From Phytohabitans maris (GTDB taxonomy: Bacteria > Actinomycetota > Actinomycetes > Mycobacteriales > Micromonosporaceae), in NCBI RefSeq assembly GCF_031085175.1, contig NZ_JAVHUY010000012.1, positions 159,224 through 223,223 on the forward strand: a DNA stretch of 64,000 nucleotides, written 5' to 3'. Below the pieces are notes generated by a model. That model was not told the DNA's origin, did no database searches, and was given only the letters and a program-made list of their open reading frames with translations. Positions within the stretch are counted from its first letter, which is position 1. Every line of letters starts with the position of its first letter. The position numbers and the translations under genes are program-made. Below are positions 33,909-42,660 of the stretch, one piece after another.

Positions 33909-34217
33909 TCAGGGCACGCCGGCCAGACGGAGGAGTGCGGCCGTCGCCGCGGCCGACACGACGACCACGACGAACGGGGCCTTGAGCCAGGCGAGCGCGG
34001 CACCGACCGCGACGCCGAGCGGGCGGGCGACGCCGGCGAAGCCGCCGGAGTCGGTCAGGGCGGCGGTGCCGGCCAGCGCGGCCAGCAGCGCCGCCGCCGC
34101 GAGCGGCAGCATCCGCCGCAGGGGGGCGGGCAGGTCGAGCCGGTCGTGCAGGAGCACGCCGGCCAGGCGAAAGCCGTACGTGCCGACCGCCAGCGCCACG
34201 ATCACCGCGATCAGCAT
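33909..34217 (-). CDS. azlD: AzlD-type branched-chain amino acid transport subunit
   Basis: This 102-residue protein has three to four hydrophobic helices and the AzlD pattern (GTYGFRLAGVLL, LPLAAAALLAAL, WLKAPFVVVVV). With AzlC it forms a small exporter for branched-chain amino acids or analogues. The ATG at 34217 lies inside the 3' end of azlC (7-base overlap), so the two are coupled. Confidence 0.87.
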   Translation of the reverse strand: MLIAVIVALAVGTYGFRLAGVLLHDRLDLPAPLRRMLPLAAAALLAALAGTAALTDSGGFAGVARPLGVAVGAALAWLKAPFVVVVVSAAATAALLRLAGVP

Positions 34218-34945
34218 GGGTCCCCTCCACGGCCGTGCTCGCTGCCGCCCCGGGCCACCGCCGCTCCCCCGCCCCCGGGACGGCGGCGCACCAGCGGCAG
34301 CAGCAGGCCGCTCAGCGCGAGCAGCACGGGCAGGCCGGCCGGCAGCAGCGGGGTGGTGACGACGGCGACCAGCGCGCCGGCCAGCGCGACGTCGCGCGTC
34401 TGCTTGTCCCGCAGCGAGGGGAGCAGCAGCGCGATCAGGCCGGCCGGAAACGCCGCGTCCAGCCCCAGCGCGTCCGTGTCGCCGACCGCCTCGCCCAGCA
34501 GGACGCCGAGCACGCCACCGACGTTCCAGGTCAGGAAGAGCGTGACGCCGGTCAGCCAGTACGCCCGGCGGCGGCTGGCCGGGTCGGGCTGGGCCATCGT
34601 GAACGCGACCGACTCGTCGATCAGGACGTGGCTGCCGACCAGCCGGCGGTGCCAGCCGGCGCCGACCGCGTCCGCGACGGCCAGGCCGAAGGGGAGGTGG
34701 CGGGCGTTCAGCAGCAGACCGGCGAAGACCGCCGCGAACGGGTTGCCCGCCGCGACCAGGCCGACCGCCATGAACTGGGCACCGCCGGCGAAGACCACCA
34801 CGGACATGGTGATCACGGCCCAGGCCGGCAGGCCCGAGGCGACGCCGATCGCCCCGAACGACATGCCCACCGCGAACACCGCGAGCCCGATCGCCCCGAC
34901 GTCCCGGGTCAGCGAGCCGGCGGCTGTTCGCTCTGCCGTACGCAT
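34211..34945 (-). CDS. azlC: AzlC-type amino acid exporter
   Basis: This 244-residue membrane protein has the AzlC signature: GMSFGAIGVASGLPAW, then FAGGAQFMAVGLVAAGNP, LLNARHLPFGLAVA and DESVAFTMAQ. About six helices are present, with a Gly/Arg-rich C-terminal tail. The start ATG is fixed by the operator/promoter region just upstream; on the minus strand a TATTTT box ends 5 bases before the ATG. The gene is divergent from the XRE-cupin regulator, the usual arrangement for this system. Confidence 0.88.
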   Translation of the reverse strand: MRTAERTAAGSLTRDVGAIGLAVFAVGMSFGAIGVASGLPAWAVITMSVVVFAGGAQFMAVGLVAAGNPFAAVFAGLLLNARHLPFGLAVADAVGAGWHRRLVGSHVLIDESVAFTMAQPDPASRRRAYWLTGVTLFLTWNVGGVLGVLLGEAVGDTDALGLDAAFPAGLIALLLPSLRDKQTRDVALAGALVAVVTTPLLPAGLPVLLALSGLLLPLVRRRPGGGGAAVARGGSEHGRGGDPC

Positions 34946-34958
34946 AGTACAAAATAGT

Positions 34959-34977
34959 GAACACGTAGACCGTGTTC
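34959..34977. promoter_or_regulatory. Operator-like inverted repeat between azlC and its regulator
   Basis: GAACACG-tagac-CGTGTTC is a perfect 7-base inverted repeat in the 54-base AT-richer gap between the divergent starts. It overlaps where both promoters must lie and is the natural binding site for the XRE-cupin protein encoded at 35000. Confidence 0.6.
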
Positions 34978-34999
34978 GTCAAGTCGAACGGAACGGACG

Positions 35000-35560
35000 A
35001 TGGACCGAACAGCGCCGCCGCTCGCCACGATCGCCGCCGCCCTGCGCCGCGAGCGGGAGAAGGCCGGCATCTCCCTCACCGAGCTGGCCCGCCGCGCGGG
35101 GATCGCCAAGTCGACCCTCTCCCAGCTGGAAGCGGGCTCCGGCAACCCCAGCGTGGAGACGCTCTGGTCGCTGGGCGTGGCGCTCGGCGTGCCGTTCAGC
35201 CGGCTGGTCGAGCCCCCCACCCCGGCGGTCCGGGTGATCCGCGCCGGCGCGGCGCCCGGCATCCGCTCGGAGCAGGCCGACTTCACCGGCATCCTGCTCT
35301 CGGTCGGCTCGCGGCGCGCGCGCCGGGACATCTACCTGGTGGAGCTGGACCCGGGCGCGCTGCGCAAGGCGGAGGCGCACACTCCGGGCAGCGTCGAGCA
35401 CATGATCGTGGCCCGGGGACGGGTGCGTACCGGCCCGGCCACCGAGCCGGTCGAGCTGCGCCCCGGCGACTACGCCGCGTTTCCCGGCGACGTGGAGCAC
35501 CTCTACGAGGCGCTGGAGCCGGACACGCTCGTCGTACTCGTCATGGAGCACCCGGACTGA
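35000..35560 (+). CDS. XRE-cupin transcriptional regulator
   Basis: This 186-residue protein has an N-terminal XRE helix-turn-helix (residues 8-62: LRREREKAGISLTELARRAG, IAKSTLSQLEAGSGNPSVET) and a C-terminal cupin (about 100-184, with SVEHMIVARGRVRTG and LRPGDYAAFPGDVEH). The family senses small molecules and controls neighbouring transport or metabolic genes, here most likely azlCD on the other side of a perfect inverted repeat. Its 3' end overlaps the convergent ABC ATPase gene by 20 bases. Confidence 0.88.
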   Translation: MDRTAPPLATIAAALRREREKAGISLTELARRAGIAKSTLSQLEAGSGNPSVETLWSLGVALGVPFSRLVEPPTPAVRVIRAGAAPGIRSEQADFTGILLSVGSRRARRDIYLVELDPGALRKAEAHTPGSVEHMIVARGRVRTGPATEPVELRPGDYAAFPGDVEHLYEALEPDTLVVLVMEHPD

Positions 35561-36527
35561 TCCCCGGCTCCCCGTGAGGTTGCGGGCCGGACGCCAGGTA
35601 CAGGCGGGTGACGACCTCTTCGATGTCCGGCTCCTCGATCGTCAGGTCACGGAGGGTAGGGAGGCCGGCCAGCCGGGCGATCACCGGGGCCGCCGGACCC
35701 TCCACTGTGAACACCAGCCGCCGCCCGTCCGCCTCGACGGCCGCGCCCTCCGGCGGTTCGGCGACCGGCTCGTCCAGGTCGACCACGACCCGGCGGCGCG
35801 AGCCGTACCGGGCGTGCAGCGCCTCGATGCTCCCGTCGTGCACCACCCGCCCGTGGTCGATCACGACCAGCCGCCGGCAGAGCCGCTCGATGTCGGCCAG
35901 GTCGTGCGTGGTGAGCACCAGCGTGACGTCGCCACCGGCGCCCAGGTCGGCCAGGAAGGAGCGCACCGCCTGCTTGCTCACCACGTCGAGCCCGATCGTC
36001 GGCTCGTCCAGGAAGAGCACCTCCGGGCCGTGCAGCAGCGCGGCGGTCAGCTCGCCGCGCATCCGCTGCCCGAGCGAGAGCTGGCGCACCGGCGTGTCCA
36101 TGAACGCGTCGAGGTCGAGCAGCCCGCGGCAGCGGCGCAGCCGGGTGGCGTGGTCGGCGGCGGGTGCCCGGTAGATGTGGCGCAGCAGGTCGAACGAGTC
36201 GCGCAGCGGCAGGTCCCACCACAGCTGCGACCGCTGCCCGAAGACCACGCCGATCCGCCGTGCCAGGCGGGTACGCTGCGGCACCGGTACCAGCCCGCAG
36301 ACCCGTGCCTCGCCCGCCGACGGGGTGAGGATGCCGGTCAGCATCTTGAGGGTGGTCGACTTGCCGGCGCCGTTCGGGCCGATGTAGCCGAGCATCTCGC
36401 CCCGCTCCACCCGCAGGTCCACACCGTCGACCGCGGCGACCACCCGTTTCTCCCGGCGCAGCCGCCCGGCCTTGACCCGCACCGTGAACTCCTTGCGCAG
36501 CCCGCGCGCCTCGATGACCGCCGTCAT
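35541..36527 (-). CDS. ABC-2 exporter ATP-binding protein
   Basis: This 328-residue ATPase has Walker A GPNGAGKST, signature LSLGQRMRGELTAALL, Walker B EVLFLDEPTIGLD and the His loop TTHDLAD. The Arg-Met-Arg after the signature Gln and the ~75-residue C-terminal extension fit the subfamily paired with DUF990-like permeases. The ATG at 36527 overlaps the stop of the first permease (ATGA). It is the last gene of a three-gene exporter operon (38123 to 35541). The substrate is unknown. Confidence 0.9.
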   Translation of the reverse strand: MTAVIEARGLRKEFTVRVKAGRLRREKRVVAAVDGVDLRVERGEMLGYIGPNGAGKSTTLKMLTGILTPSAGEARVCGLVPVPQRTRLARRIGVVFGQRSQLWWDLPLRDSFDLLRHIYRAPAADHATRLRRCRGLLDLDAFMDTPVRQLSLGQRMRGELTAALLHGPEVLFLDEPTIGLDVVSKQAVRSFLADLGAGGDVTLVLTTHDLADIERLCRRLVVIDHGRVVHDGSIEALHARYGSRRRVVVDLDEPVAEPPEGAAVEADGRRLVFTVEGPAAPVIARLAGLPTLRDLTIEEPDIEEVVTRLYLASGPQPHGEPGISPGAP

Positions 36528-37324
36528 GACCCCGTACTCCGGTAGTGCCTGATGCCGACCCGCCACACGACGGAGGCGGCCGCCGCCGCGACCACGGCGA
36601 CCGACGGCGCCGCGTAACCCACCCAGACCGGCAGGCCCAGCGGGTCGGCGCGGCCCAGCAGGGCCAGCGCCGGGTAGTAGGAGACGAAGGCGAACCCCAT
36701 GCCGTACGCGAAGAGACGCCGAAACCATCCACTGTAGACAGTTATCGGGTACGACGTGAAGTCGCGCCCGCCGTAGGTGAACGCATTGCCGATCTCGCCC
36801 GTCTCCACCCACCAGAACGCCACCGCCGCGCTCACCACGAAGATGGCCGAGAAGAACACCACGCCGGCCAGCGGGGCGGCCACCACGAGCACCACCCGCC
36901 CCGGTGTCCAGTCGATGCCCGCGGTCGCCGCCGCGAAGACCAGCACTCCGGTGCCGAAGGCGCACCGCGACAGCTTGCGCAGCGGCAGGTCCATGAGCAG
37001 CAGCTGGGGCAGGGCGCCGAGCGGACGGACCAGTACCGCGTCGAGCAGTCCGGTCCGCACGTAGAACTTGATCCGCTCGATGTTACCGACCGCCAGGTCG
37101 GCGGCGGCGAACGCGCACGAGGAGAGCCCCACCACGAGCAGCGCCTCGCGGAGCGTGAAGCCGCCGAGGGTGCGGCTGACCCGGAAGAGCACCAGCACGG
37201 TCAGCACGTCCATGACGGTGGCGAAGACGTTCGTGCTCAGCTCCAGCACGAACGACGCACGGTACGACGCGAGCGAGCGGGCCTGGCCGCGAAAGAGCGC
37301 CACGTACGGGCGCAGCTCAACCAC
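36524..37324 (-). CDS. ABC-2 family permease
   Basis: This 266-residue protein has six hydrophobic helices and begins MVELRPYVALFRGQ. It has LVGLSSCAFAAADLAVGNIE and a central FYVRTGLLDAVLVRPLGALP segment, as in the DUF990/ABC2_membrane_6 permeases. The GTG at 37324 lies inside the end of the second permease (8-base overlap) and the stop overlaps the ATPase start, so all three are coupled. It forms a heterodimeric exporter with its neighbour. Confidence 0.85.
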   Translation of the reverse strand: MVELRPYVALFRGQARSLASYRASFVLELSTNVFATVMDVLTVLVLFRVSRTLGGFTLREALLVVGLSSCAFAAADLAVGNIERIKFYVRTGLLDAVLVRPLGALPQLLLMDLPLRKLSRCAFGTGVLVFAAATAGIDWTPGRVVLVVAAPLAGVVFFSAIFVVSAAVAFWWVETGEIGNAFTYGGRDFTSYPITVYSGWFRRLFAYGMGFAFVSYYPALALLGRADPLGLPVWVGYAAPSVAVVAAAAASVVWRVGIRHYRSTGS

Positions 37325-38123
37325 CCTGGATCACCAGCTTCCGCTCGGCCCGGCGCTGTACCCGGCCGCAGGCGGCGAGCAGCAGCACCACCCACACCGC
37401 CTGGAGCGCGACCAGTCCGGCCTGCGTCGCCGGTGGATCCCGCTCCACGACCACGTCGAGCGGCGTCTGCAGCAGGCTCGGGAACGGCGTGGCCACCCAG
37501 AGCGCCACCGCGGCCCAGTCCGGCAGGAAACGCAGCGGGAAGTAGAGGCCGGCGAGCACGCCCGAGCCGAGGGTCCACGCGATCATCGGCCCGCGTACGT
37601 CGTGCAGCCAGTAGGCGGCGGCGTTGACCAGGTACCGGCAGCCGAAGCAGGCCAGCACCGCCAGGACCAGGGAGGCGACGAAGAGCGGGCCGGTGACCCA
37701 CCGCTGCGGCAGGTACATGTCGAAGAAGATCAGCCCGGTCACCACCGGCGGGATGAGCCGGGTGAGCACCGCGTGGCCGGCCCGGCCGAGGTCGGTGGCG
37801 AGGTAGCTGAGCACCGGGTTGACCGGCCGCAGCAGGTCAGCGGCGACGTCGCCGGTGCGGATGCGGTCGGCGAGCTCGGTCCAGCCCCAGAGGAGTACCA
37901 CGGCGAGGAGACCCTGCCCGACCCAGACGAACGTGGCCAGTTGCGCGCGGTCGTAACCACCGGCCAGCCCTTGGGCCGTCGCGTCCGCGACGGCCAGCAG
38001 GACGTAGCAGCGGAGGAAGCCGAAGACCGTGTTGGTGAACGCGCCGGCGAGGGTCGCCTGGCGATATGTGGCGTAGCGCCGGAAGCCCGATCCGGTTATG
38101 GCGGTAAATGTCCGAAAGGACAC
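37317..38123 (-). CDS. ABC-2 family permease
   Basis: This six-helix protein is of the same type as its neighbour (GFRRYATYRQATLAGAFTNT near the start, IRTGDVAADLLRPVNPVLSY in the middle). GTG 38123 (about 268 residues) agrees with the usual family length but has no clear ribosome site. GTG 38174 has GAGGG 7 bases upstream and would add 17 residues. It is the first gene of the exporter operon and is divergent from the WG-repeat gene. Confidence 0.82.
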   Translation of the reverse strand: MSFRTFTAITGSGFRRYATYRQATLAGAFTNTVFGFLRCYVLLAVADATAQGLAGGYDRAQLATFVWVGQGLLAVVLLWGWTELADRIRTGDVAADLLRPVNPVLSYLATDLGRAGHAVLTRLIPPVVTGLIFFDMYLPQRWVTGPLFVASLVLAVLACFGCRYLVNAAAYWLHDVRGPMIAWTLGSGVLAGLYFPLRFLPDWAAVALWVATPFPSLLQTPLDVVVERDPPATQAGLVALQAVWVVLLLAACGRVQRRAERKLVIQGG

Positions 38124-38275
38124 GACAACGTTTTGATGTACCCACCGGGCGCCAGTGGCGTTGACCGAATCCACGCCGATACCCTCTTTCACGACCGCAC
38201 AGCACCCGGGCCGGGCGACTCTACCCGGTGCGTGCGAGGGCACAGCCAGACATTTCCGACGAGGTGAGATCGGCC

Positions 38276-38353
38276 GTGAGCGAAGCCACGATGGGCTCGC
38301 GGCCGAGCGTGACCACCAAACCCGGCTTTCGCCTCCCTCGGGAGGCGGCGTGA
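38276..38353 (+). CDS. Possible 25-residue leader peptide coupled to the WG-repeat gene
   Basis: A GTG with AGGTGAGA about 6 bases upstream opens a 25-codon frame (MSEATMGSRPSVTTKPGFRL, then PREAA). Its TGA overlaps the next gene's GTG as GTGA. Most third positions are G or C (21 of 25), as in real genes here. It could be a translational-coupling leader or a small peptide in its own right. Confidence 0.4.
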   Translation: MSEATMGSRPSVTTKPGFRLPREAA

Positions 38354-41300
38354 GCGAGGACTTCATCGGATACCGGCGCGGCCCGGACGAGCCCTCGTGG
38401 GTGCACGAGCGGACGGACGAGTGGGAGGCGCTCCACCCCAGCCTGCGCTACCCCGGTGACACGGGCCGTGACCAGCTGCCGCCCGAGGAGACCGACGACC
38501 TGGCGCGGCGCCGCTCGGGTACCTCGGGTCGCGGTTCGGCCTCGGTGCCCGCACCCCGCACCGGCGCCGGTGTGTACCCGGCGAGCGCCCGCCCCGCCGA
38601 CCTGCCGGTGGCAAAGCCGGTCTCGGCCGAGGACCGCGGGCTCCCGGTACCCCCGCCCACCGGCGGCGCGATCCGCTGGACACCACCGCCCGCCCCGGGC
38701 CGCCGCCCCGCAGCGGCTCGCGGCAGCGGCGCGCCCACTCCCGGCGACACCCGCGACGGGCAGCGCGGACGCGGTGTGCCGGAGCAGGACCCGCGGTACG
38801 GCCCGGGTCGTACCGACGAACGCTGGCCCGGCCCAGACGGCGGCGGCGCGCCCGGCCGCGGCCCGGGCGACCCCTTGGACGAGCGCCGGCCGGCGGACGG
38901 CCGCGGCGGTCCGGGTGGCCGCGACGGCCGGTCCGACGAGGGCTGGGGCCAGGACCCCCGCCCGGTCTCCCCCGGCCGCGGTGGCCGCGGCAGCGCCCCG
39001 GTGCCAGGCGGCCCGGGTGCCGGTCCCGGCCCGGGAGCCGGACGCGGGGTGGCCCCAGGTCCCGGCGTCCGCGGCAGCGGCCCCGGGCCAGGCAGCGGCC
39101 CCGGCCCGGACGGCAGCCCCGGCATCCGCGGCGGCGGCCCTGGGCTAGGCGGCGGTCCCGGCGGACGCGGCGGCGGTCCCGGCCCGGACGGCGGCCCCGG
39201 CGTCCGCGGCGGCGGCCCTGGGCCGGGCGGAGGTCCGGGTGGACGCAGTGGCGGTCCCAGCCCGGGCGGCGGTCCGGGTGGACGCGGCGGTCCCGGGCCG
39301 GGCAGTGGTGCCGGTGGACGCGGCGGCGGTCCTGGCCCGGGCGGACGCGGTGGGCGCACCGGCCAGGACGAAGGCTGGTCCGGCGCACCGGGCGGCCGGC
39401 CGCGGGCCGCCGCCGGGCCAGGCGGACCGGACGAGCGCTGGGGTGACCCGGGCGGAGCCGGACGCTGGTCGGAGGCGGGCGCCCCGCGCGGCGGCGCGGA
39501 CGAGCGCTGGGGCGGTGACCGCCGGCAGCCGGCGGCCCGCGACGGCTGGGCCACGGAGCCGACCAGCGGCCACCCGACCGGCGGTCCGCGCGACGGCCGG
39601 CCCGGTGTGGACGCGGGCGGCGAACGGTGGGCCGGCCCGGGCGCCGGCGGCGACCGGCGCTCCGGATCGCGAGACGAGGGGCGGGCCGCCGGAGACGGCA
39701 GCCGCGGCGGCGAACGGACGGGCTGGGACGGCCGCCCCGACTGGGACGGCGCTCCGGCAGCCGGCCGCACCGCGGCACCGGGACGTGCCCAGCCGCCAGG
39801 CCGCGGGCAGCCCGGCACCCACTCGCGCCCCGGCGCCTACGACCAGCCCGGCGGATACGACCAACCGGGCGTCTACGACCAGCCCGGTGGCTACGACCAG
39901 CCGGCGGCGTTCGAGCGGCCCGGCGGATACGACCAGCCGGCCGCGCATGGTCAGGCACCGGCACGCGGGCAGGGTCGCGCCCAGCCCACGGCGGGCCGGG
40001 CGCAACCGGCCAGCGGCCGTGCTCAGCCCGGGCGCGCGCAGCCGCCGGGTCACGGCCAGGCCCCAGGGCGGGGCCAGGGCCAGCCGCCGCAGCAGAGGCC
40101 AGGCCAAGGTCAAGGATCGGGCCAAGGTCAAGGGCCCGGTCGCGGTCCGGGTCCCGACCGCGGTCAGCCACCGGGTCAGGGCCACGCTCCTTCGGGACCC
40201 GACCGCGGTCAGCAGCCGGGTCCGGGGCAGGGATCGGCCGCGGGTCGGGTCCCGCCAGCGCCTCGCGCCGGTGAGCGGGCCCAGGGCGCCCAGGCACCGC
40301 TCGTCGAGTCGTCGCGGCCGGCGGTCGCGCCGTTCCCGGAGCAGGCCGGCCCGATGCGCTGGGTGCCGTCACCGGGCCGCGGTGGCCAGCCACCGGCCGC
40401 AGGTGGCGCACCGCCCGCCGACCACGGTGGTCCGCCGCCGGGCGAACGCGAGCCGGTGCCGGCCGACCACGGCGCTCCGCCCCCGGGCGAGCGCGAGCGG
40501 CCGGACGCCGAACGCGACTGGCCGCCGGCCGAGTCCGGCCAGCCACCGGCGGAGGGCGGGCCGGTCCCGAGCCCGCGCCGCGAACCTGCCGCGGCCGACG
40601 CGGCTGGCTGGTTCACCGCCAGCGCCACGACCCCCACGTCCCCGGCGCCGTACGCGCCGCCGGAGCACACCGGAAAGGTGTCGATGGATCGCTCCGAGGT
40701 CGTACCGGCACCTCCGGTCTCCCCCGCCGGGCCCACGTCGCCGGCACCGGTGTCCGCCGTCCCGGTCTCGCCGGCCGCCGCGCTGGCCAGCCCGGTCTCC
40801 GCCCCACCCGGCGGTACGCGGGACGCCGGCGCCTGGGCCGACACCGACGCGAGCCGCGGAAACGGCTCCGCCGACGCGGCCGGCTGGAGCGGGCCGTCCG
40901 GCGGTCGCACCGGCGCCGGAGACCCGGGGAGCGGCACGGTCGACGCCGATCCGGGCGCGCGGATCGACCTGACCGGCGAGGCCGGATCGCCCTCCCCGAG
41001 CGGCGACCCCGACGACTCCGCCGCGGCGGCCGGTGCGCCGGCTCCGGACCGGCCGGAGGGCGAGTCGGGTGGCGGCGACTGGGACGGTGGTGGCGACCCC
41101 GCCGACGGGGTGGACGGGCCGGTCGCGGAGGCCAGCCCGGACACCGTGCTCCCCGCGCCCGCCGGCCCCGCGGCCGGTGCGGCCACCGCCTTGCGGGCGC
41201 CCACCATGCTCGCGCCGATCGTCCCCCGGGACGGGGCCGGCAAGCGTGACGCCGGTGCGCAGCCGGGCGCCGGTGGTCCACCGCCGGGTGGCGAGGCGGG

Positions 41301-42636
41301 CGACGGCACCGGCGAGCAGGCCGACAGCACGCCGGATCCGGAGCAGGTGCTCGCGTCGTACGAGTGGCGCTTCCACCACGAGACGCTGCGCGAGCTGGTG
41401 GAAAACCCCGAGGAGCTGCGGGAGATCCGCGACCGGCTGACCGAGAAGCTCGAACCGGCCACCGACAACCGCGCCCGCGCCCGCCTGCTCAGCCTCCGCG
41501 CGGTGGTCTCCCGCATCCTGGGCGACCTGGGCAAGGCGCTGTCGGACGGCAAGCTGGCACTGGCCCACGCCGAGGCGACCGGTGAGCTGCGGCGGATCGC
41601 GATCGCGCAGGCACGGCTGGCGCACGTGTTGCAGTGGCGCGGCGACTTCGCCGAGGCGGACCGGCTCTTCGAGGAGGCCAACTCCTCCGAGCTGCCCGAC
41701 CGCCTCCGCGCCACGATGCACGAGCACGCCGGGCGCTCCAGCTACGACCAGGGCCGCTACATGGAGGCGTGCAACCACTTCGAGCGCGCGCTGGAGCTAC
41801 GCAAGGTCGAGGACCCGGACCTCATCGCCCGCACCGAGCTCGCCCTCGACGCGGTCTTCACCAAGGTGGCGGAGAACGGGTGGGGCCCCTATCCGCGTAC
41901 CAAGGACGAGATCCTGCAGATCCACCGGCCACCGGCCCCGACGTTCCACGACCGGGTCCAGCGGTGGGGGTACGCGAACGCGGAGGGCGAGTTCGTCGTA
42001 CCGCCGGAGTACGCGGACGTGCAGCCCTTCCGCGACCAGGTGGCGTGGGTACGCCGCCCGGAGGCGCAGACCTGGGAGCTGATCGACGAGCAGGGCGAGC
42101 AGCTCATCACCGCCTCGGCCGGCTACCTCGGGGTGGGCTCGTTCTCGGACGGGCTGGCCTGGGTCTCCCGCGACGGCAACGGCGGCTGGATCGCGATCGA
42201 CAAGAGCGGCCGCATCGTCATCAGCGAGGGCTTCGACGACGTGCGCCCGTTCCGGCGGGGCATCGCCGCGGTGCGCAAGGGCGGCTGGGGCGCGGTCGAC
42301 AAGAGCGGCAAGGTGGTACTGCCGACCCGCTTCTCCGGGTTCGCCACCGCGCTGACCGACGGCCGGTACGTGGACGGCTTCACCGACGAGGGACTGGCCA
42401 TTGTGGACGGTGGTGGCCGCAAGGGCGTGGTGGACAAGGCCGGCCGGCTGATCGTGCCACCGGTACACCCGGCGGTGGTCATCCACCCGGTGGCGTTCCT
42501 CATCGGCAACGGCGCCGGCCAGTGGGGCGCCCTCGACCGGCGCGGCGAGCCGCTCATCGACCCGGTCCACCCCAGCCGCGGCGACGTGATGGACGAGATC
42601 GACCGGCTCCTCGCGGACACCAAGCCGGTGCTCTAA
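38350..42636 (+). CDS. Giant low-complexity protein with TPR-like and C-terminal WG repeats
   Basis: This protein has 1428 residues. After a short ordered start (MSEDFIGYRRGPDEPSWVHE), residues ~60-950 are Gly/Pro/Arg-rich. They include collagen-like GGPGPGGGPGGRGG runs at about 215-350, YDQPGG repeats at about 497-535, and a Gln/Pro region. Residues ~1000-1180 are helical and TPR-like (AHVLQWRGDFAEADRLFEEA, SSYDQGRYMEACNHFERALE). From ~1200 there are five or so WG beta repeats (RWGYANAEGEFVVPPEYADV, GWGAVDKSGKVVLP and similar). No signal peptide or membrane helix is seen. The GTG has GGGAGG 4 bases upstream. WG-repeat proteins often bind surfaces or other proteins; no function is assigned. 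Confidence 0.8.
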   Translation: MSEDFIGYRRGPDEPSWVHERTDEWEALHPSLRYPGDTGRDQLPPEETDDLARRRSGTSGRGSASVPAPRTGAGVYPASARPADLPVAKPVSAEDRGLPVPPPTGGAIRWTPPPAPGRRPAAARGSGAPTPGDTRDGQRGRGVPEQDPRYGPGRTDERWPGPDGGGAPGRGPGDPLDERRPADGRGGPGGRDGRSDEGWGQDPRPVSPGRGGRGSAPVPGGPGAGPGPGAGRGVAPGPGVRGSGPGPGSGPGPDGSPGIRGGGPGLGGGPGGRGGGPGPDGGPGVRGGGPGPGGGPGGRSGGPSPGGGPGGRGGPGPGSGAGGRGGGPGPGGRGGRTGQDEGWSGAPGGRPRAAAGPGGPDERWGDPGGAGRWSEAGAPRGGADERWGGDRRQPAARDGWATEPTSGHPTGGPRDGRPGVDAGGERWAGPGAGGDRRSGSRDEGRAAGDGSRGGERTGWDGRPDWDGAPAAGRTAAPGRAQPPGRGQPGTHSRPGAYDQPGGYDQPGVYDQPGGYDQPAAFERPGGYDQPAAHGQAPARGQGRAQPTAGRAQPASGRAQPGRAQPPGHGQAPGRGQGQPPQQRPGQGQGSGQGQGPGRGPGPDRGQPPGQGHAPSGPDRGQQPGPGQGSAAGRVPPAPRAGERAQGAQAPLVESSRPAVAPFPEQAGPMRWVPSPGRGGQPPAAGGAPPADHGGPPPGEREPVPADHGAPPPGERERPDAERDWPPAESGQPPAEGGPVPSPRREPAAADAAGWFTASATTPTSPAPYAPPEHTGKVSMDRSEVVPAPPVSPAGPTSPAPVSAVPVSPAAALASPVSAPPGGTRDAGAWADTDASRGNGSADAAGWSGPSGGRTGAGDPGSGTVDADPGARIDLTGEAGSPSPSGDPDDSAAAAGAPAPDRPEGESGGGDWDGGGDPADGVDGPVAEASPDTVLPAPAGPAAGAATALRAPTMLAPIVPRDGAGKRDAGAQPGAGGPPPGGEAGDGTGEQADSTPDPEQVLASYEWRFHHETLRELVENPEELREIRDRLTEKLEPATDNRARARLLSLRAVVSRILGDLGKALSDGKLALAHAEATGELRRIAIAQARLAHVLQWRGDFAEADRLFEEANSSELPDRLRATMHEHAGRSSYDQGRYMEACNHFERALELRKVEDPDLIARTELALDAVFTKVAENGWGPYPRTKDEILQIHRPPAPTFHDRVQRWGYANAEGEFVVPPEYADVQPFRDQVAWVRRPEAQTWELIDEQGEQLITASAGYLGVGSFSDGLAWVSRDGNGGWIAIDKSGRIVISEGFDDVRPFRRGIAAVRKGGWGAVDKSGKVVLPTRFSGFATALTDGRYVDGFTDEGLAIVDGGGRKGVVDKAGRLIVPPVHPAVVIHPVAFLIGNGAGQWGALDRRGEPLIDPVHPSRGDVMDEIDRLLADTKPVL

Positions 42637-42647
42637 CGAGCTCTGGA

Positions 42648-42653
42648 TAGGGT
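42648..42653 (+). promoter_or_regulatory. -10-like box TAGGGT, leaderless context
   Basis: TAGGGT lies 7 bases before the ATG at 42661, in the 24-base gap after the WG-repeat gene, so the reductase may have its own leaderless promoter. Confidence 0.4.
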
Positions 42654-42660
42654 TTGGGGC

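Noticed and set aside
38155..38349. 65-residue N-terminal extension of the WG-repeat protein
   Set aside because: GGGAGG precedes GTG 38350, and the upstream part overlaps the divergent exporter promoter region and the coupled short frame.
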